From Daphnia carinata (Eukaryota; Arthropoda; Branchiopoda; Diplostraca; Daphniidae): a DNA stretch of 64,000 bases. The position numbers were made by a program, and so were the translations under genes. The stretch covers positions 6,066,017-6,130,016 of the forward strand of contig NC_081339.1 in NCBI RefSeq assembly GCF_022539665.2. Direction: 5' to 3'. How positions within the stretch are numbered: the stretch's first letter is position 1; each line of letters starts with the position of its first letter. Below the pieces are notes generated by a model. It ran no database searches and was not told where the DNA came from. It was given only the letters and a program-made list of their open reading frames with translations. This document shows positions 48,514-60,190 of this stretch, piece by piece.

Positions 48514-48978
48514 TTTCAATACGCTTTTTGTTCCCTGTTGCATTTACGTGTCTAGATGATACCCTATTATTCAAATAAATTAGCATAACACAAATGTTCC
48601 CTCAACCAACCGCCACCTGTTATTCAATTAAAGTTATTTAACGTAACAAATCTGCAGCAATGTTAGGATATAAAACATACTTAACTCGAGAGGAAACCTA
48701 ATGAAACATTGCAAATGTTTTCACACAGTTGCCCAGTTGCACACAAACGAATCGCGGTGGTTGAGACGAGCCCTCACGCCGATTTGTTTATTGATGTACG
48801 ATATGTAGACTTTGTCCAGTACAGGTGGACTCACCAAGTATTCCTTAATTCCACTTATCTGATGAACAAGACCGATTATTCAAAGAATTTAATATTAATC
48901 TTAAAAACTCATTTAGATGAATGCCTCACTTTCAAGAAACTTGTAGTTGAATTGAGGCTGACAAACTCATACGATATT

Positions 48979-51440
48979 TGAATTTTCCTTGCGATTTAGA
49001 CGTGCGATTATGTTAAACCAACACTCTCTCGGCTGATCTAACACATGATCAAACGGTTGAATGATCCCATTGCTGTACGTTCTCGTTTCTTTATCGCGAC
49101 ACACTGTAAAACAGACTTTTCAGTTAGTAAAAAAAAAAGCAAGCTGCCAAATTAACCGTAAGGAAAACGAAAGTCACATTTGAAATCAGTTGCATTCGCT
49201 GGAAGCGACGCAATAAACGTCCATTTACAATCGAACCAATCACAGTTGCTAATTCGAGAAAACAGGTACAACATATTTGCACCTGACGTGTAAACCCGAG
49301 TGGCTACAGCTTTGTACACGTTGACTTCCATCGTTTCCTTTAGCTGTAAAAACGTTTAACCGAATTTCAATCAAATTCATTTCAGATTACAAAAACATGT
49401 ATACTTACCCCCAAACAACTCGGAGGACATGAGTTACATTAGAACAAACCATTTGAACACGCTGATCAACGGGAGCAATAATGCTAAACATACATTCCAT
49501 CGTTTGCCCGGCACTGTTTATGTTCCCCAACGGTTGAATTGTTCCACTCGAGCTCGTCGTCTCACCATGGCGACACACTGAAATAAACAAATGACAATTA
49601 CAATTAACCGGGACCAAAAACGTTCAAATAAATAATTACATTTAAATGGTGACGTTGACACTGGCAATGCTGTTATTGACGTCCAACAATGCGGTCAGTG
49701 CTGTTGAATCGAGATTGAAGATAAACATTCCTGGTTTTTGACAGATATATCTTGTTTAATTCAGGCTTCAAATAAGAACCATCGCTTAGCAGTTAAAGCC
49801 CTTCACCCTCAATTGCTCCAGTCATCTAATTTTTTAAATGTCGACATTAGAATACCTGTACTACAAGTACCTATTTGAGAATTGTCTTACAGTAAATGTA
49901 CTCGTATTGGTAGTTAACTGGACTGCCTAGCAAGAAAATAAATCTGATGATCAACAGGTGCCACGATGTAAAATAGGCAATATCTCCATTCTCCCGCAGT
50001 TATGCAGTCTATTAGTCGGATAGTCCCGTTGGCCGTCGAAACCATTCCATGCTGACAGACTTTCAACCGAAATCAAATGAAGTGCCATCTATTGTTCACT
50101 TATTAAATTAAGGTATTCAGAAATAACCTACATTTTTAATCCGTCATGGTCGATGGAGGTGCTGGAATCATTGTCCTCCTGCAAGAAAACCAGTCCGGTT
50201 TGCGAAGGCGAGAGTACACGTCCAGGTAATACGTTCTCGAAGTGTAGACCCGGTTCAAAACTGGAGGACTGGCTTCAACGTCGAGCACATTACGAATCTA
50301 ATGCGATGCAAATGAAAGATTATGTCTATATTTAATTGGCGAGTTAAAAGAATATAACCGTCTTACTTCCAAAGACAGGGAGGTGCTTGTGTAGACAATA
50401 GAACAGGATATTTGAACAAACTGGTCGACGGGCGCGCTAATCCTGAAATTGCAATAGCGTCCATCTCCGACAAGTGCCGTGTAATTATCCAACGGTCGAA
50501 TAATACCACTGGCTGTTACGGCATAATTTTACGACACTGAGACGTTTTAAGGAGAAAAAATTCACTGTCAAGTAAACTACAATTTGAAGTAAATTTTATA
50601 CTGTAATAAGTGGGAACGTGCTGTTAGCTCGTCGTTGTGGATGGAGTCCTCTTTTTGGGAGCTGTGGTCCATTGCACTCGAACCAATCGAAATTGTCAAA
50701 AATAGATTCCAATCGCAAACCTCGGTCGATTGAAGTGAAGATTTTGCTCCGTTCGGGCTTACTCACGTTCGCTTCTGCGATATACTCGAGCTAAATTGAA
50801 CAACAAAAACTAGTTTGTAGTATCTACTGTGTTTCTTTAAAAAGAAATAAAATGGATACCCTCAAGAAACTCGTAACACTTTTAAAGTTGAGTACCGTGC
50901 AAGATATTTTAACTTGATAGCGGATCAGTGCATTGATGCTAAAATGACAATATCTCTAAAAGGAGTAATGGTTCCATTTGAGGCTGCTGAACTTGCATCA
51001 CGACAAACTGCAACATCAAGTATTGATTGGATTAAATTCTTTAAGATAAGAAATATATGCTTTACGTTGAATAACATTCGAAATTTGCCTGAACACAGTG
51101 GTCCATTTGCAACCGAACCATTCAGATTGTCTCAGTCGTGCGTGCAACTTGAGTTGATTGCTTTAGGTGATGTAAATTCTCTTGACAGGTATCGACACAC
51201 CAATATCGACGATGCCTTAAAGCTGCGTGAAAAAGGACAAAGTATAACGACGCAATGGAATCGCACAAAAAAAATGACTCACCCTCAACCAACTGTCAAA
51301 ATAAGTGAAATTGACGAAGGAGCAGGAGATTTCTATGCGTTGATCTGACGGCGCAGTGATGGGAAAAACACATTCGTCAGTAGAGTTGATAAGAGGTTGA
51401 ATAATGCCACTAGCTGCTGTCGAGTTCTTGTCGCGACATG
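48979..51440 (-). pseudogene. Decaying array of two-exon CUB-like modules
   Basis: On the minus strand two exon types alternate. Type b starts near CRDxET and has GxIxPL...C.F.I.AP.DQRI...CS. Type a has VYTS...WF.C.W. Type b blocks lie near 51293-51440, 50890-50999, 50376-50540, 49920-50060, 49409-49577 and 48979-49106. Type a blocks lie near 51038-51190, 50590-50810, 50140-50300, 49640-49800 and 49157-49343. Only 49157-49343 to 49106-48979 joins cleanly (phase 1). Lesions include a missing acceptor at 51440, in-frame stops near 50927 and 51163, a frameshift near 50525 and an out-of-frame join at 49409/49343. The pattern is CUB-like, a secreted beta-sandwich, but the match is by cysteine and motif spacing only. 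Confidence 0.5.
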
Positions 51441-51461
51441 CCAACAATGAAAATGAAATGG

Positions 51462-52343
51462 TTAGTCAAGCAAACCTATTCTACATTTTGAAAGGCAAGA
51501 CTCACTTTGAAACAAAGCAACAGATTCTTGTCTAGCGGTTTTAGCTCTACATGTGGCCCAACTGCACTCAAACCAGTCACCATGACGTAGCTCAGAAAAC
51601 AACACAATTTCCATGCCAATTGAGCTATAGATTTTGTTCACAGAAGGAGGATTTACGTTGACATCAGCCACGCCTTTAAACTAACATAAGAAAAAATACG
51701 ACCTTAAATTACAAACTTACACACTCAAGGTAATAATTCAAGACTTACTCTTAGCGAACTTGATGGCACAGACAAGGTGTTGGTGAGCTGGATAACAGAG
51801 CAAGACAAATGGATACGTTGATCACTAGGTGCGATTATTTTAAAAGCACACGATCTCCATTCACCACGTGCAAAGGAATAGGGAATAATCGCCCCGTTTT
51901 CTGTTCTCGTCTCTTCGTCACGACATTCTGGACAATACACGTTTTACTAATTAATGATTACTTATCATTACACGAAAATTAATTTATTGACTTACATTGA
52001 TATATTTGCACCCGCGTTGCCTTCGCTGTTGGACGACCACGTTTGTCGATGTGTCACCGACAATAGAGCTGGGAACACTGTCATTCCCACTCAAATTCTG
52101 AGAACAAAGAAAACTTTTGTTTGAAAAATGTTACCATGCCTTCTTCTTCTATTCCTCAAAAGTAGAGGCAGGGCAACAAAATGGCGAATGCAGTAAAAGA
52201 AAACAAGGGGACAAAACGTTTTTTACGTAGCCACTGCTGGCGATTTGCTCCATGTTCTTTGGCTCCACAGCATCAAGACTGGCAATTAAGATGCACCAAC
52301 CGAAAACGAGGAGAAGAAATTCAATTTTCATCAATTGAGGCAT
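51462..52343 (-). CDS. Secreted CUB-like protein, intact 5' part of the module array
   Basis: Exons 52227-52343 (signal peptide, IEFLLLVFGWCILIASLDA), 52058-52097, 51749-51927 (type b: CRDEETRTENGAIIP, FKIIAPSDQRIHLSCSV) and a type a exon starting at 51680 (IYSSIGMEIVLFSELRHGDW) join in frame. If the donor at 51505 is used the next module lacks an acceptor; if not, the frame ends at a stop at 51462. The exon-2 donor G|gtgaca is weak but is the only one that gives the CUB frame; the stronger donor at 51995 would not. The start is the first ATG in the signal-peptide frame. CUB modules occur in secreted proteases and adhesion proteins; the function here is unknown. Confidence 0.42.
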
Positions 52344-52964
52344 GGTAACCTTTTCTTTGCCATGTTGCACCAACGTGTGCGTTTCCTACGAAAGTTGTGT
52401 TATCTTTTATAGTTGCAAAGTGTATCGATTGTTAATTATTTTCCTGTATTACAATGTGCGAATGCTAGACTTTCCATTGCACATATGTTGCGCACATGGA
52501 AAGAATGTTAAACACAATTAATTCAGTGCGTTTCAGGTCGTCAGCAAGAATCAACATTTACACAAATGTGTCGATGGATGGCAGTGTTTAAACGGGCAAA
52601 ACTAGAGCTGTTGTCATGGTGTTGCTGTATACGTCTATATTCTAGTCTACTATTTTCTTAATTATATATAGGCGATAGATATTTCTATTTTTGCTTCTAC
52701 GTATGTGTATGTGACACACAGACACGTTGTCGCATACGCGTTCTAGCTTTTTCTTCTACTTGAAATGAAAACAGAGATAACATGTACATAACTTATCGTA
52801 AAGAGATAGGAGTTGTTTAATATTGTTGGGCGTTCAGCGTAGCGTTGGGCGTTTCAGTAAACGATACATTTTACTGTCAGCCTCACGTTGGACGAGAAAA
52901 ACGGCATTTGGCTGTTTTGGATGGAATTCTAAATGAAATAACGTTGTCAGAATTTAAAAAAAAA
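52344..52964. other. Spacer containing the duplicated promoter of GT31 copy 5
   Basis: From about 52790 this matches the 5' flank of copy 3 (about 44625-44790) closely, including acttatcgtaaagagat and ttgggcgtttcag. It carries an extra short internal repeat of gcgt-ttgggcgt. No gene is seen in the remainder. Confidence 0.6.
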
Positions 52965-54657
52965 ATGAACTGTGGGTGTGGTAATAACCTCAACACATTT
53001 GCAGTTTTGGGTTCGTTGTTGATATTTGGCTGTTCCATCATCTATGTCATTCAACCAACCACACTGTACACCAATCAACAGGTACAGACATGCTATAAGC
53101 ATTTTCTACAAAAGATCTTATGTCATATTATTTCGTTTCAATTTTACAGGAATCAGATTTGAGCATGCGAAGAAGACAAGAAACCATCAATGTGTTGATA
53201 AACGAAAAGCAGATCTTGGAGTTAAAGTTAAAATTATGGGAAGAAGAGAAAAAAATCATGACTACCTTACTCAAAGTTACACAACATTTGAATGCTGCCT
53301 TAATAGACAAAATTGAATTACTGGGCCAAGTAACAGCAAAGCTGTCAGGACAGATTCCAACAAACCGACTGATTCAACAATTGCAAAAACAAAAAGAAGT
53401 GCTGGAAGCCAATGCGAAGCTTCATCAAGACTTTTTCTATGACGCATCTCGCATTTTATACAACACTTCATATCCTGGAGTGGAGAATTACACGCGTTAC
53501 ATAGTGGCACTGCGTGGAATGCTACCATTAGACGCAATCGAACCACTTAAACCGGAATTTGGTACAGTGATCAACGATGTACTTTCGTTCCAGTATCCCA
53601 TCACTGTCCCATCTTGTCGCGACGTCGGAATGAATGACACTGGACCTTTAGTATTTATAGCCGTCAATTCAGCGCCGGATAATTTCCACAAGCGGGAAGT
53701 CATCCGCCAAACATGGATGACTCGTTTGAAAGCCGATTGTGAACAAGGATTGCTAAATCTGGCTGGCTTCGCTTTCGTTGTCGGTCGAACGGATAAAAAC
53801 GAAACGCAAATCAAAATCGAAAAAGAAAGCGAAACTTTTGGTGACATGATACAAATAGATATATCTGATTTCTACCGGAATTTATCCTTCAAAGTGGCTG
53901 GTTTATTCAATTGGCTGTACAGAAACTGTCGTGAAATGGATTTCCTGTTAAAAGTAGATGACGATGTCTACGTCAACGTGCGCAACGTGGCCCATTTCGT
54001 GGCGCAGTTTCAACATCAATCCAACTACACGATGTTCGGAATCTCGCCCGGAATCTTTTATCCCCAACGAGGTGCGTGAAATTAATAATTTAATTTAACC
54101 CTATTGAAATGAATATCTTTTGAAAAAAAAAAACAGCTGGAAAATGGGCTTTAACGTACGAAGAATGGCCGTGGAGTCAATATCCCGATTATTTCTTGGG
54201 ACCAGCTGTTTTACTTCCAGCTCACACGATCCTTCCACTATTGGCCGCCTTCCAGGTGACGCCCATGAGCCCTTTCGACGACCTTTACTACACCGGCATG
54301 TGCAGAGAAAAGGCCGGCGTCAGCATCCGCTACTCCATCAATGCAACCAGGTCATTTATAGTCCTTCCTTCAATAGCTAGAGCTATGTAACGTTCATTTG
54401 TTTTGCACTCACGTTCAAAAATTAGCGTCTTTGTGATGGGTCTGCCACATTCTCCCACTCCGTGCTACCTGCGGCGACACATTTCGTTTTTGATCCCCTA
54501 CGAGAATCAATGGAAACTCTGGCATAATGCAACCGACGATTTTTACAACAACAGGACCCAGTGCATTGTTGGTGGATCCAATGGAATCAACATAACAATC
54601 GATCACACCCAGCCCTCACAGTTTTATTTTACAGAGCCTAAAATATTAAGCACCTAA
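52965..54657 (+). CDS. GT31 beta-1,3-galactosyltransferase-like, copy 5
   Basis: Exons 52965-53081, 53150-54071, 54137-54350 and 54426-54657 give 494 residues. Exon lengths (117, 922, 214, 232) are identical to those of copy 3. Anchor LGSLLIFGCSIIYVI, stalk coiled coil, then NFHKREVIRQTWMTRL, FAFVVGRTDKN, KVDDDVYVNV and PFDDLYYTGMCREKAG. Both the DDD motif and the EDVYxG counterpart are kept. It is a recent duplicate of copy 3, with patches of near-identity separated by clearly diverged segments. Confidence 0.87.
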
Positions 54658-54818
54658 AAAATATTGAATTTTAATTAAAAAAGCAGGAATTGCGATGATT
54701 AAAACGTGTGGTTGTGAAGCCAGATAAAAGCAACAAATCAATAATGCGAAGGTCTAATAGTTGATCTTGGCTTGTACGTTTACGGTGATTTCTTGAATCA
54801 CTCTATTCGTGCAAAAGA

Positions 54819-54880
54819 GGGGGTATAGCTCAGTGGTAGAGCATACGACTGCAGATCGTAATGTCCCCTCGGGTCGTTAA
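54819..54880 (+). pseudogene. tRNA-Cys(GCA) pseudogene, 3' part lost
   Basis: The first about 43 bases match an animal tRNA-Cys: gggggtatagctcagtgg, D arm and anticodon arm cgactgcagatcg with GCA anticodon. After that the variable and T-arm region (tgtcccctcgggtcgttaa) does not form a T stem, no ttcaaat loop is present, and no 3' acceptor strand pairs with ggggg. The break begins immediately after the anticodon stem. Confidence 0.75.
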
Positions 54881-54919
54881 CATTCATCTATATTTAAATT
54901 TAAATGTTCATGTTAACAA

Positions 54920-55192
54920 ATGAGTGCATGGATAATGTTGCTTATGTTTCTAGCAACGATGGTGACATACGCCTCTAAATACCTTGTTATATTACCTTGT
55001 TATCAAGAGGATAGAAAACAGGTATTTACGTATAAAAGCGGAGATAACTTGAAAAGCATTTTCGTTTTATTTGGCAAGAAAACCTACTCCAGTGCCGTCC
55101 TCACTTTTCAAACTACTAGGTCAGCTCAAAATGATGCGACTGTGTATCCCCGCGTGATTTTAACAATTGGCCGGCACCATTTGAAACAATAG
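54920..55192 (+). CDS. Short secreted-type frame, possible farnesoic-acid-methyltransferase-like fragment
   Basis: A 90-codon single-exon frame starts with a hydrophobic leader (MSAWIMLLMFLATMVTYAS). It continues FTYKSGDNLKSIFVLFGKKT...AQNDATVYPRVILTIG. That spacing resembles the first half of the methyltransferase-FA/DUF3421 beta domain found in secreted arthropod proteins. It is half the usual length and has no continuation, so it is probably a fragment. Recognition is tentative. Confidence 0.25.
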   Translation: MSAWIMLLMFLATMVTYASKYLVILPCYQEDRKQVFTYKSGDNLKSIFVLFGKKTYSSAVLTFQTTRSAQNDATVYPRVILTIGRHHLKQ

Positions 55193-55224
55193 ACCGGGAT
55201 TGGTGAAGTTTAAAGTGACCGGAA

Positions 55225-56906
55225 ATGAAAGGAAATTGCACGCCCAGCACTGTCGTCAACTTAAGAACTCGATTTCCAATTGTTTTTTGGATTTTGATGT
55301 TATTGGTCATTGTCAGTTTTATTTATTTCATCTACTACATACAACCATCCGACGAATTCCACAATCAACAGCAGGTATATCCAGTACTAAATTTGAACTG
55401 ATTTTTCACGGGTAGAATAATGGACCTTCAATTTCAGGTAGAGTTACGATCGGCCCCAAATTTAGATGAGAGAATCAACATTTTATCAGAAGAAAAACAG
55501 ATTTTAGAAGTCAAAATGCAAGCTCACGAGGAAGAAATGAAAAACATGGCTAAGCTGATTGAAAATGAACGGCAATTAAGTGTTACTTTAGGCGAGAAAA
55601 TCAAATGGCTTGAGAAAGTCATAGAAAACGGAGAAGAACAATTAATCCGACGTCTTGAAAAAGAAATTCAAATGCTCCAAGCGAACGAAACTGTCCACCA
55701 AGAATTCTTCAATTACTTTTCAAACGTTTCACGTCAGATGGCCTATCCCGGAGTGGAATTCTACACGCGGTACAATGTGGCTCGATTAGGCATGTTGCCA
55801 TTAGACGGAATCGAACCGCTCAAACCGGAATTCGGTCCAGTCATCAACGACGTGCTGTCCTTCCAATATCCACTCACCGTCCCTCCTTGCCAAGATGTCA
55901 CCGGTGTCAATCGCACTGTGTTTTTAGCCATCATTTCGGGTGCAGGCAATTTCGAGAGGCGAAACACATCGAGACACCTGTGGCCAAAACATTTGAAAGC
56001 CGAACAAGACAAAGGCCTGATGGGCGTCGTTGGAATCGCCTTCGTTGTGGGCAAACCGGATAAAGTAGAGACTCAAAATCGGATCGAAGAAGAGAGTCAA
56101 AAGTACGGCGATATTATTCAAATCGAAATGGTCGATACGTACAGGAATTTGTCGCTGAAAGTGGCTGGACTTTTCAATTGGCTGCACACCCGGAATTGTT
56201 CCAAAGTGGATTTCCTCTTCAAAGTGGATGACGATGTCTACGTCAACGTTCGCAATCTTGTTCAATTCGTCCAATCTCAGCCCCGTCACGACGCCAATCT
56301 AACCATTTTTGGAAATTCAGCTGGAAATCTTTGGCCAGCACGAGGTAATTTAGGAAAAATGCAAAGGTATTTTCTTATCATCCCCTTCGCATTTCGTCCA
56401 CAAAATCAGGTGGTAAATGGGGTCTGACGTACGAGGAATGGCCGTGGGGAGATTATCCGCGTTATTTCTTTGGACCGGGCGTGTTGTTCCCTGGCAATAC
56501 GATCGTCCCGATGTTGGCGTCGTTCCAAACGACGCCCATGCTGCACATCGACGATCTCTACTACAGTGGCATCTGCGTCGAAAGGGCCGGCATCCGAATT
56601 CGCTACTCTACCAATTCAACCAGGTAATTTATTATTTTCAATCCTTTGAATTGATGAAATGGCTACTGGATTTCACTGAAATGACGCAGCGTCCACAAAA
56701 TGGGACAACCTGCATTTCCGGCTGCGTGCGATCTGCGACGATTCATTTCGTGGCTGACCGTTTCCAGCAACCACATGAACAACTCACACTCCGTCACGGA
56801 AAATTTCTACAGCAACAGGACGCAATGCATCGTTATTGGGGACAATAATGAAACCATTGCAACAATCGATTATACTGAACCCGTTCAGTTTTATTTCCTT
56901 CAGTGA
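55225..56906 (+). CDS. GT31 beta-1,3-galactosyltransferase-like, copy 6
   Basis: Exons 55225-55374, 55438-56344, 56410-56623 and 56690-56906 give 495 residues. A basic N-terminus and anchor (PIVFWILMLLVIVSFIYFIY) precede a coiled-coil stalk and catalytic domain: NFERRNTSRHLWPKHL, DTYRNLSLKVAGLFNWLH, KVDDDVYVNVRNL and HIDDLYYSGICVERAGI. In the catalytic domain it is closer to copy 1 than to copies 3 and 5 (shared HTRNCSKVDF, SRHDANLTIFG-like and FPGNTIVP). This suggests two subfamilies interleaved along the cluster. Golgi localisation is inferred from topology. Confidence 0.87.
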
Positions 56907-57469
56907 AGAATACAAAGTAAGCATCTTTGTAGCAGAATCTCTACACCTCTATTAATCCTCCGTTTAATCTTAATCTAGGATCAGTAAAAGAAACAGCTGT
57001 CTGTTTTCATTATTTGTGAACAGGAGATGGTTATCAGCAGACAATGTATTGTTTAGTGGTATGGGCACAGTTCAAACCTCGGTGCATTCTGCTTGGAAAT
57101 TTGGTTAATGAAACAACAACTTCTTGCGTCAGTAGTTAGATGAAATGGCATGTTGAAACTAAGCATGTTTTAATTTAAAATCGGACGTTTCTCTAGCATT
57201 TGGGCAACGGAGAAAACCCCTGTGAAACAAATGCGTCATAAATACCATGCAAATTATTTCGTTTAGTCGCTATTGCGACTTGTATTCATAACCAAATTGT
57301 TATTAGTAAGATTATTAGCTTATGACTTCATGAATAAGATCGAAGCAGTTATAACACAGGTTGTATCGACAACACGTTATTCCGTTTCATACGAAGGAAT
57401 TTAGTCCTTTTTCGGGGGAATATTATAACAGCGAAAAAATAATTACATGACAAATAAGAGATTGTGAAA
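56907..57469. other. Intergenic, no recognised feature
   Basis: Spacer between the GT31 cluster and ataxin-3. It presumably contains both 3' UTRs. No conserved frame is seen. Confidence 0.4.
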
Positions 57470-58637
57470 TCAAGGGTTATTTGGTGATGCCGTTGATTGG
57501 TCCAATCGGAGCAGCCGTCTTTGTCGAATAAACTCAATCGAGTCTGTAATGGCTGACGATGTAGAGGCTTCTGCAGCTGTCGATGAACAAGACTCTTCTT
57601 GATCACCTCTCAAACTTAAACTTATGGCGCGTCTTAGATCGTCATCAGCGTTGAAATTTACTTGTGGTGCCTTTACTTCCGGCTCGGCGATTGGTTGGCT
57701 GCTTTGCAAACTCTGAAGTATGGCTTTGTTTAGGGCTTCTTGATCGTCTCCTTCTTCCATTTCTTTCCAGCTCATGGCCAGTGCAGCTTTTAATTGTTCG
57801 TCATCCTCTTCTGGCTCTTGCTTCTTGGTTGGAGCTTTCCGAAAATGGCGGGGAGAGAGAGGCGCCAAAGCGAGAACTTTGTCAGCCTCACAACTAGGCA
57901 GATCTCCCACAACTATGAAGATGGAGTACTTGTCGGTCTGCAGCTGGGCTAAGAAGAGAGACAGGTATGTGTCTGACAGGAGCTCAGGGCCTGAGAGGAT
58001 GGAATTCAGATTGAACCATTGTCTGCCCAGTTTACGAATTGAGAACCAATGGTCTCTATAGTGACATATGAAGGCATTTTCATTCCTGAAACAAAGCATA
58101 TTACTACAAATAAGCAATCTGTTTTATAACATACAGCTTGATGCTTACATGGGACACTGTCTAGCCAAAGCTGCACGGGGATCAGAAGAATTATAGGGGA
58201 TTAGTTCCAGCCCCCAAACTGATAAAGCCTCTGAGATAACTTGAACAGAAAAGTAGCCACTATCATCCACATTTGATGATGGTTCCTGGCAACAACAAAA
58301 AGACAATTAACTTAAAAAGCCATCAATTAAATAAGTATAATCTACTTGGAGAAACCGATTGTACTCGTCACTGGAAACTCCAGCTTCAGCCATTCGAGCC
58401 CTTTCCTCCTCATCAAAACGGTGTCCTATAGTTGCAAGATCCACAGCTGTGAAGTAAGGCCCCTGTAAAAGCGCATTTAGGCAATGTTGAGCGCACAACG
58501 ATCCTTGTTGCTGTAGTTTCACATTGACAAAACAAAATATCACAGTTAATTTTTCTTAAAAACTGATGCAGTATTACGAGCCATATTTTCAGGAACAATC
58601 GACAAGACAATACCTTTTCGTGGAATATTATATCCAT
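57470..58637 (-). CDS. ATXN3: Ataxin-3, Josephin deubiquitinase
   Basis: Four exons (58614-58637, 58346-58510, 58149-58285, 57470-58085) give 313 residues. The Josephin domain covers about 1-180: the catalytic cysteine is in GSLCAQHCLNALLQG (Cys14 as in human), the histidine in FICHYRDHWFSIRKLG and the asparagine in QWFNLNSILSGPELLSDTY. Three ubiquitin-interacting motifs follow (EQLKAALAMSWKE, QEALNKAILQSLQ, DDLRRAISLSLRG). There is no polyglutamine tract between or after the UIMs, unlike the human disease gene. The protein trims ubiquitin chains in proteasome and ER-associated degradation pathways. It is head to head with TIPRL. Confidence 0.96.
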
Positions 58638-59131
58638 TACAAAAAATGAAATAACCAATATAAATATGTTGGTTCCGGCTGTCAAGTTTTTTATCTTTAC
58701 AGCAATTCAGTTCTTTAGAATGTTAGGATTTCACAACAAAGCGTTGCCTTTCTGAATTTTAATCCAGTATTCGGAAGGCGGTTGCCAAAATTTTATTTAT
58801 ATTTATTGTTTGTTGTGTTGTAAGATTTATGAACCTCCCACGAAAATTACTACCGACTAATTAAGGAAATTACTGTAATTTTTTGTGTTTTAACTTAAGT
58901 TTGAATTAAATATTTCGAATTTTTGATCACCACCGATATCGTCGTCTGCTATTTTATTCTCCACCGCACATTGTTCCCTCCAAAACGAGAGTTTTTGTTG
59001 GATTCAGATTAAGCAACAAAAATAAAAAATAGTATTCACTAATATTTAAAAGATCTGTTTTCCGTGTTGATCAAGGAAACCAAGACTCATTGTTTTCGGT
59101 ATTGTAGACCTTAAACTTGGTAATCGTAGGC
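58638..59131. promoter_or_regulatory. Bidirectional promoter region between ATXN3 and TIPRL
   Basis: The two start codons are 494 bases apart on opposite strands. The segment is A/T-rich, with no TATA box evident at the expected place for either gene, as is common for shared housekeeping promoters. Shared regulation is an inference from the arrangement. Confidence 0.5.
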
Positions 59132-60116
59132 ATGAGCAGGAACGTCGTTTCCACTCCTGTTGCGACGGAAGAAAGCTTTGATTATCCGCCATGGATTTTA
59201 AAAACAGTTAAAAACCACATTCTACCTTCCAAATCACCTAGCAGCACACCATGCAGCCTTCACCACGAAGCCTTTCATCAACTTTCTATCCCTCACCTGC
59301 CTGACATGGTGTTTCCTGATAACATTTTACGAATCCAACTGTCTAGTGGTGCCGGGATCGAATTCAATGCATTGGATGCATTGAAGCTTGTAAACGATAA
59401 AGAAGATTCAGTTAAGGTAGCTATTGCAGAAGCTTGGAATGAATCCAGGTAATGGTCGCCTTTAAAATCAACTTGTTTTATTTGTAATTTGCCTATTGTC
59501 TCATTGATTTTTCAACTTTCTTCAGGGCAGACATGAACATTTCCCATAAAGTCAGCCACCCATTCGATTGGACATTCACCACAGATTATCGAGGAACTGT
59601 GCTTGGCAATATGGTGGTGACTGCAACGGATTTGAATATTGATATGGATAAACTGAAACAAAAGGAAAAGATTCTCTTTTTCGACGAGATTCATTTGTAC
59701 GAGGACGAGTTGGCCGATCACGGTTGCGCTTCCTTTTCCATCAAAGTGGTATGGAATTTATCAACATTTATTTTACCCTTGAACCAAACTTTTTACTATT
59801 TTCATGCAGAGAGTTATGCCAAGTGGTTTTTTTGTTTTATTGCGTTTCTATCTGCGCGTCGATGACGTGTTGATCCGCATCAACGATACCCGACTCTACT
59901 ACGAAAAAGACAACCAGTATATGTTACGGGAATACACTTCCAAAGAGAGCAAGACAAAGGACCTCAAGGTTGGAAGTGATAGATATAACTCTTTTAAAAA
60001 ATTTAATAATCACATGAAATCACCTACAGGTCCCTCGAGTCTTCTGGGGTGACCCGAATGAAATATCTCAACATCTGTCCCTTGTCCGTTCAATCAATGA
60101 AAAACTGGAATTTTAG
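59132..60116 (+). CDS. TIPRL: TIP41-like protein, PP2A-family regulator
   Basis: Four exons (59132-59448, 59526-59748, 59810-59968, 60030-60116) give 261 residues. Family blocks are all present: [14 protein letters not shown]-like [100 protein letters not shown] and [14 protein letters not shown] binds the catalytic subunits of PP2A, PP4 and PP6 and acts in TOR and DNA-damage signalling in the cytosol. The ATG at 59132 is the first in frame. The 3' end converges on the dynein-tail gene, with only 74 bases between the stop codons. Confidence 0.96.
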
Positions 60117-60190
60117 AAGAAAGCTTAAAAAAATCACGAGTTAACTCGTTTGCTTTGCGCCACACACGTTCCATCGTATATTCGTTCTCA

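Noticed and set aside
50914-51348. 144-codon plus-strand frame
   Set aside because: It lies antisense to decayed CUB-like exons, whose motifs explain the sequence better.
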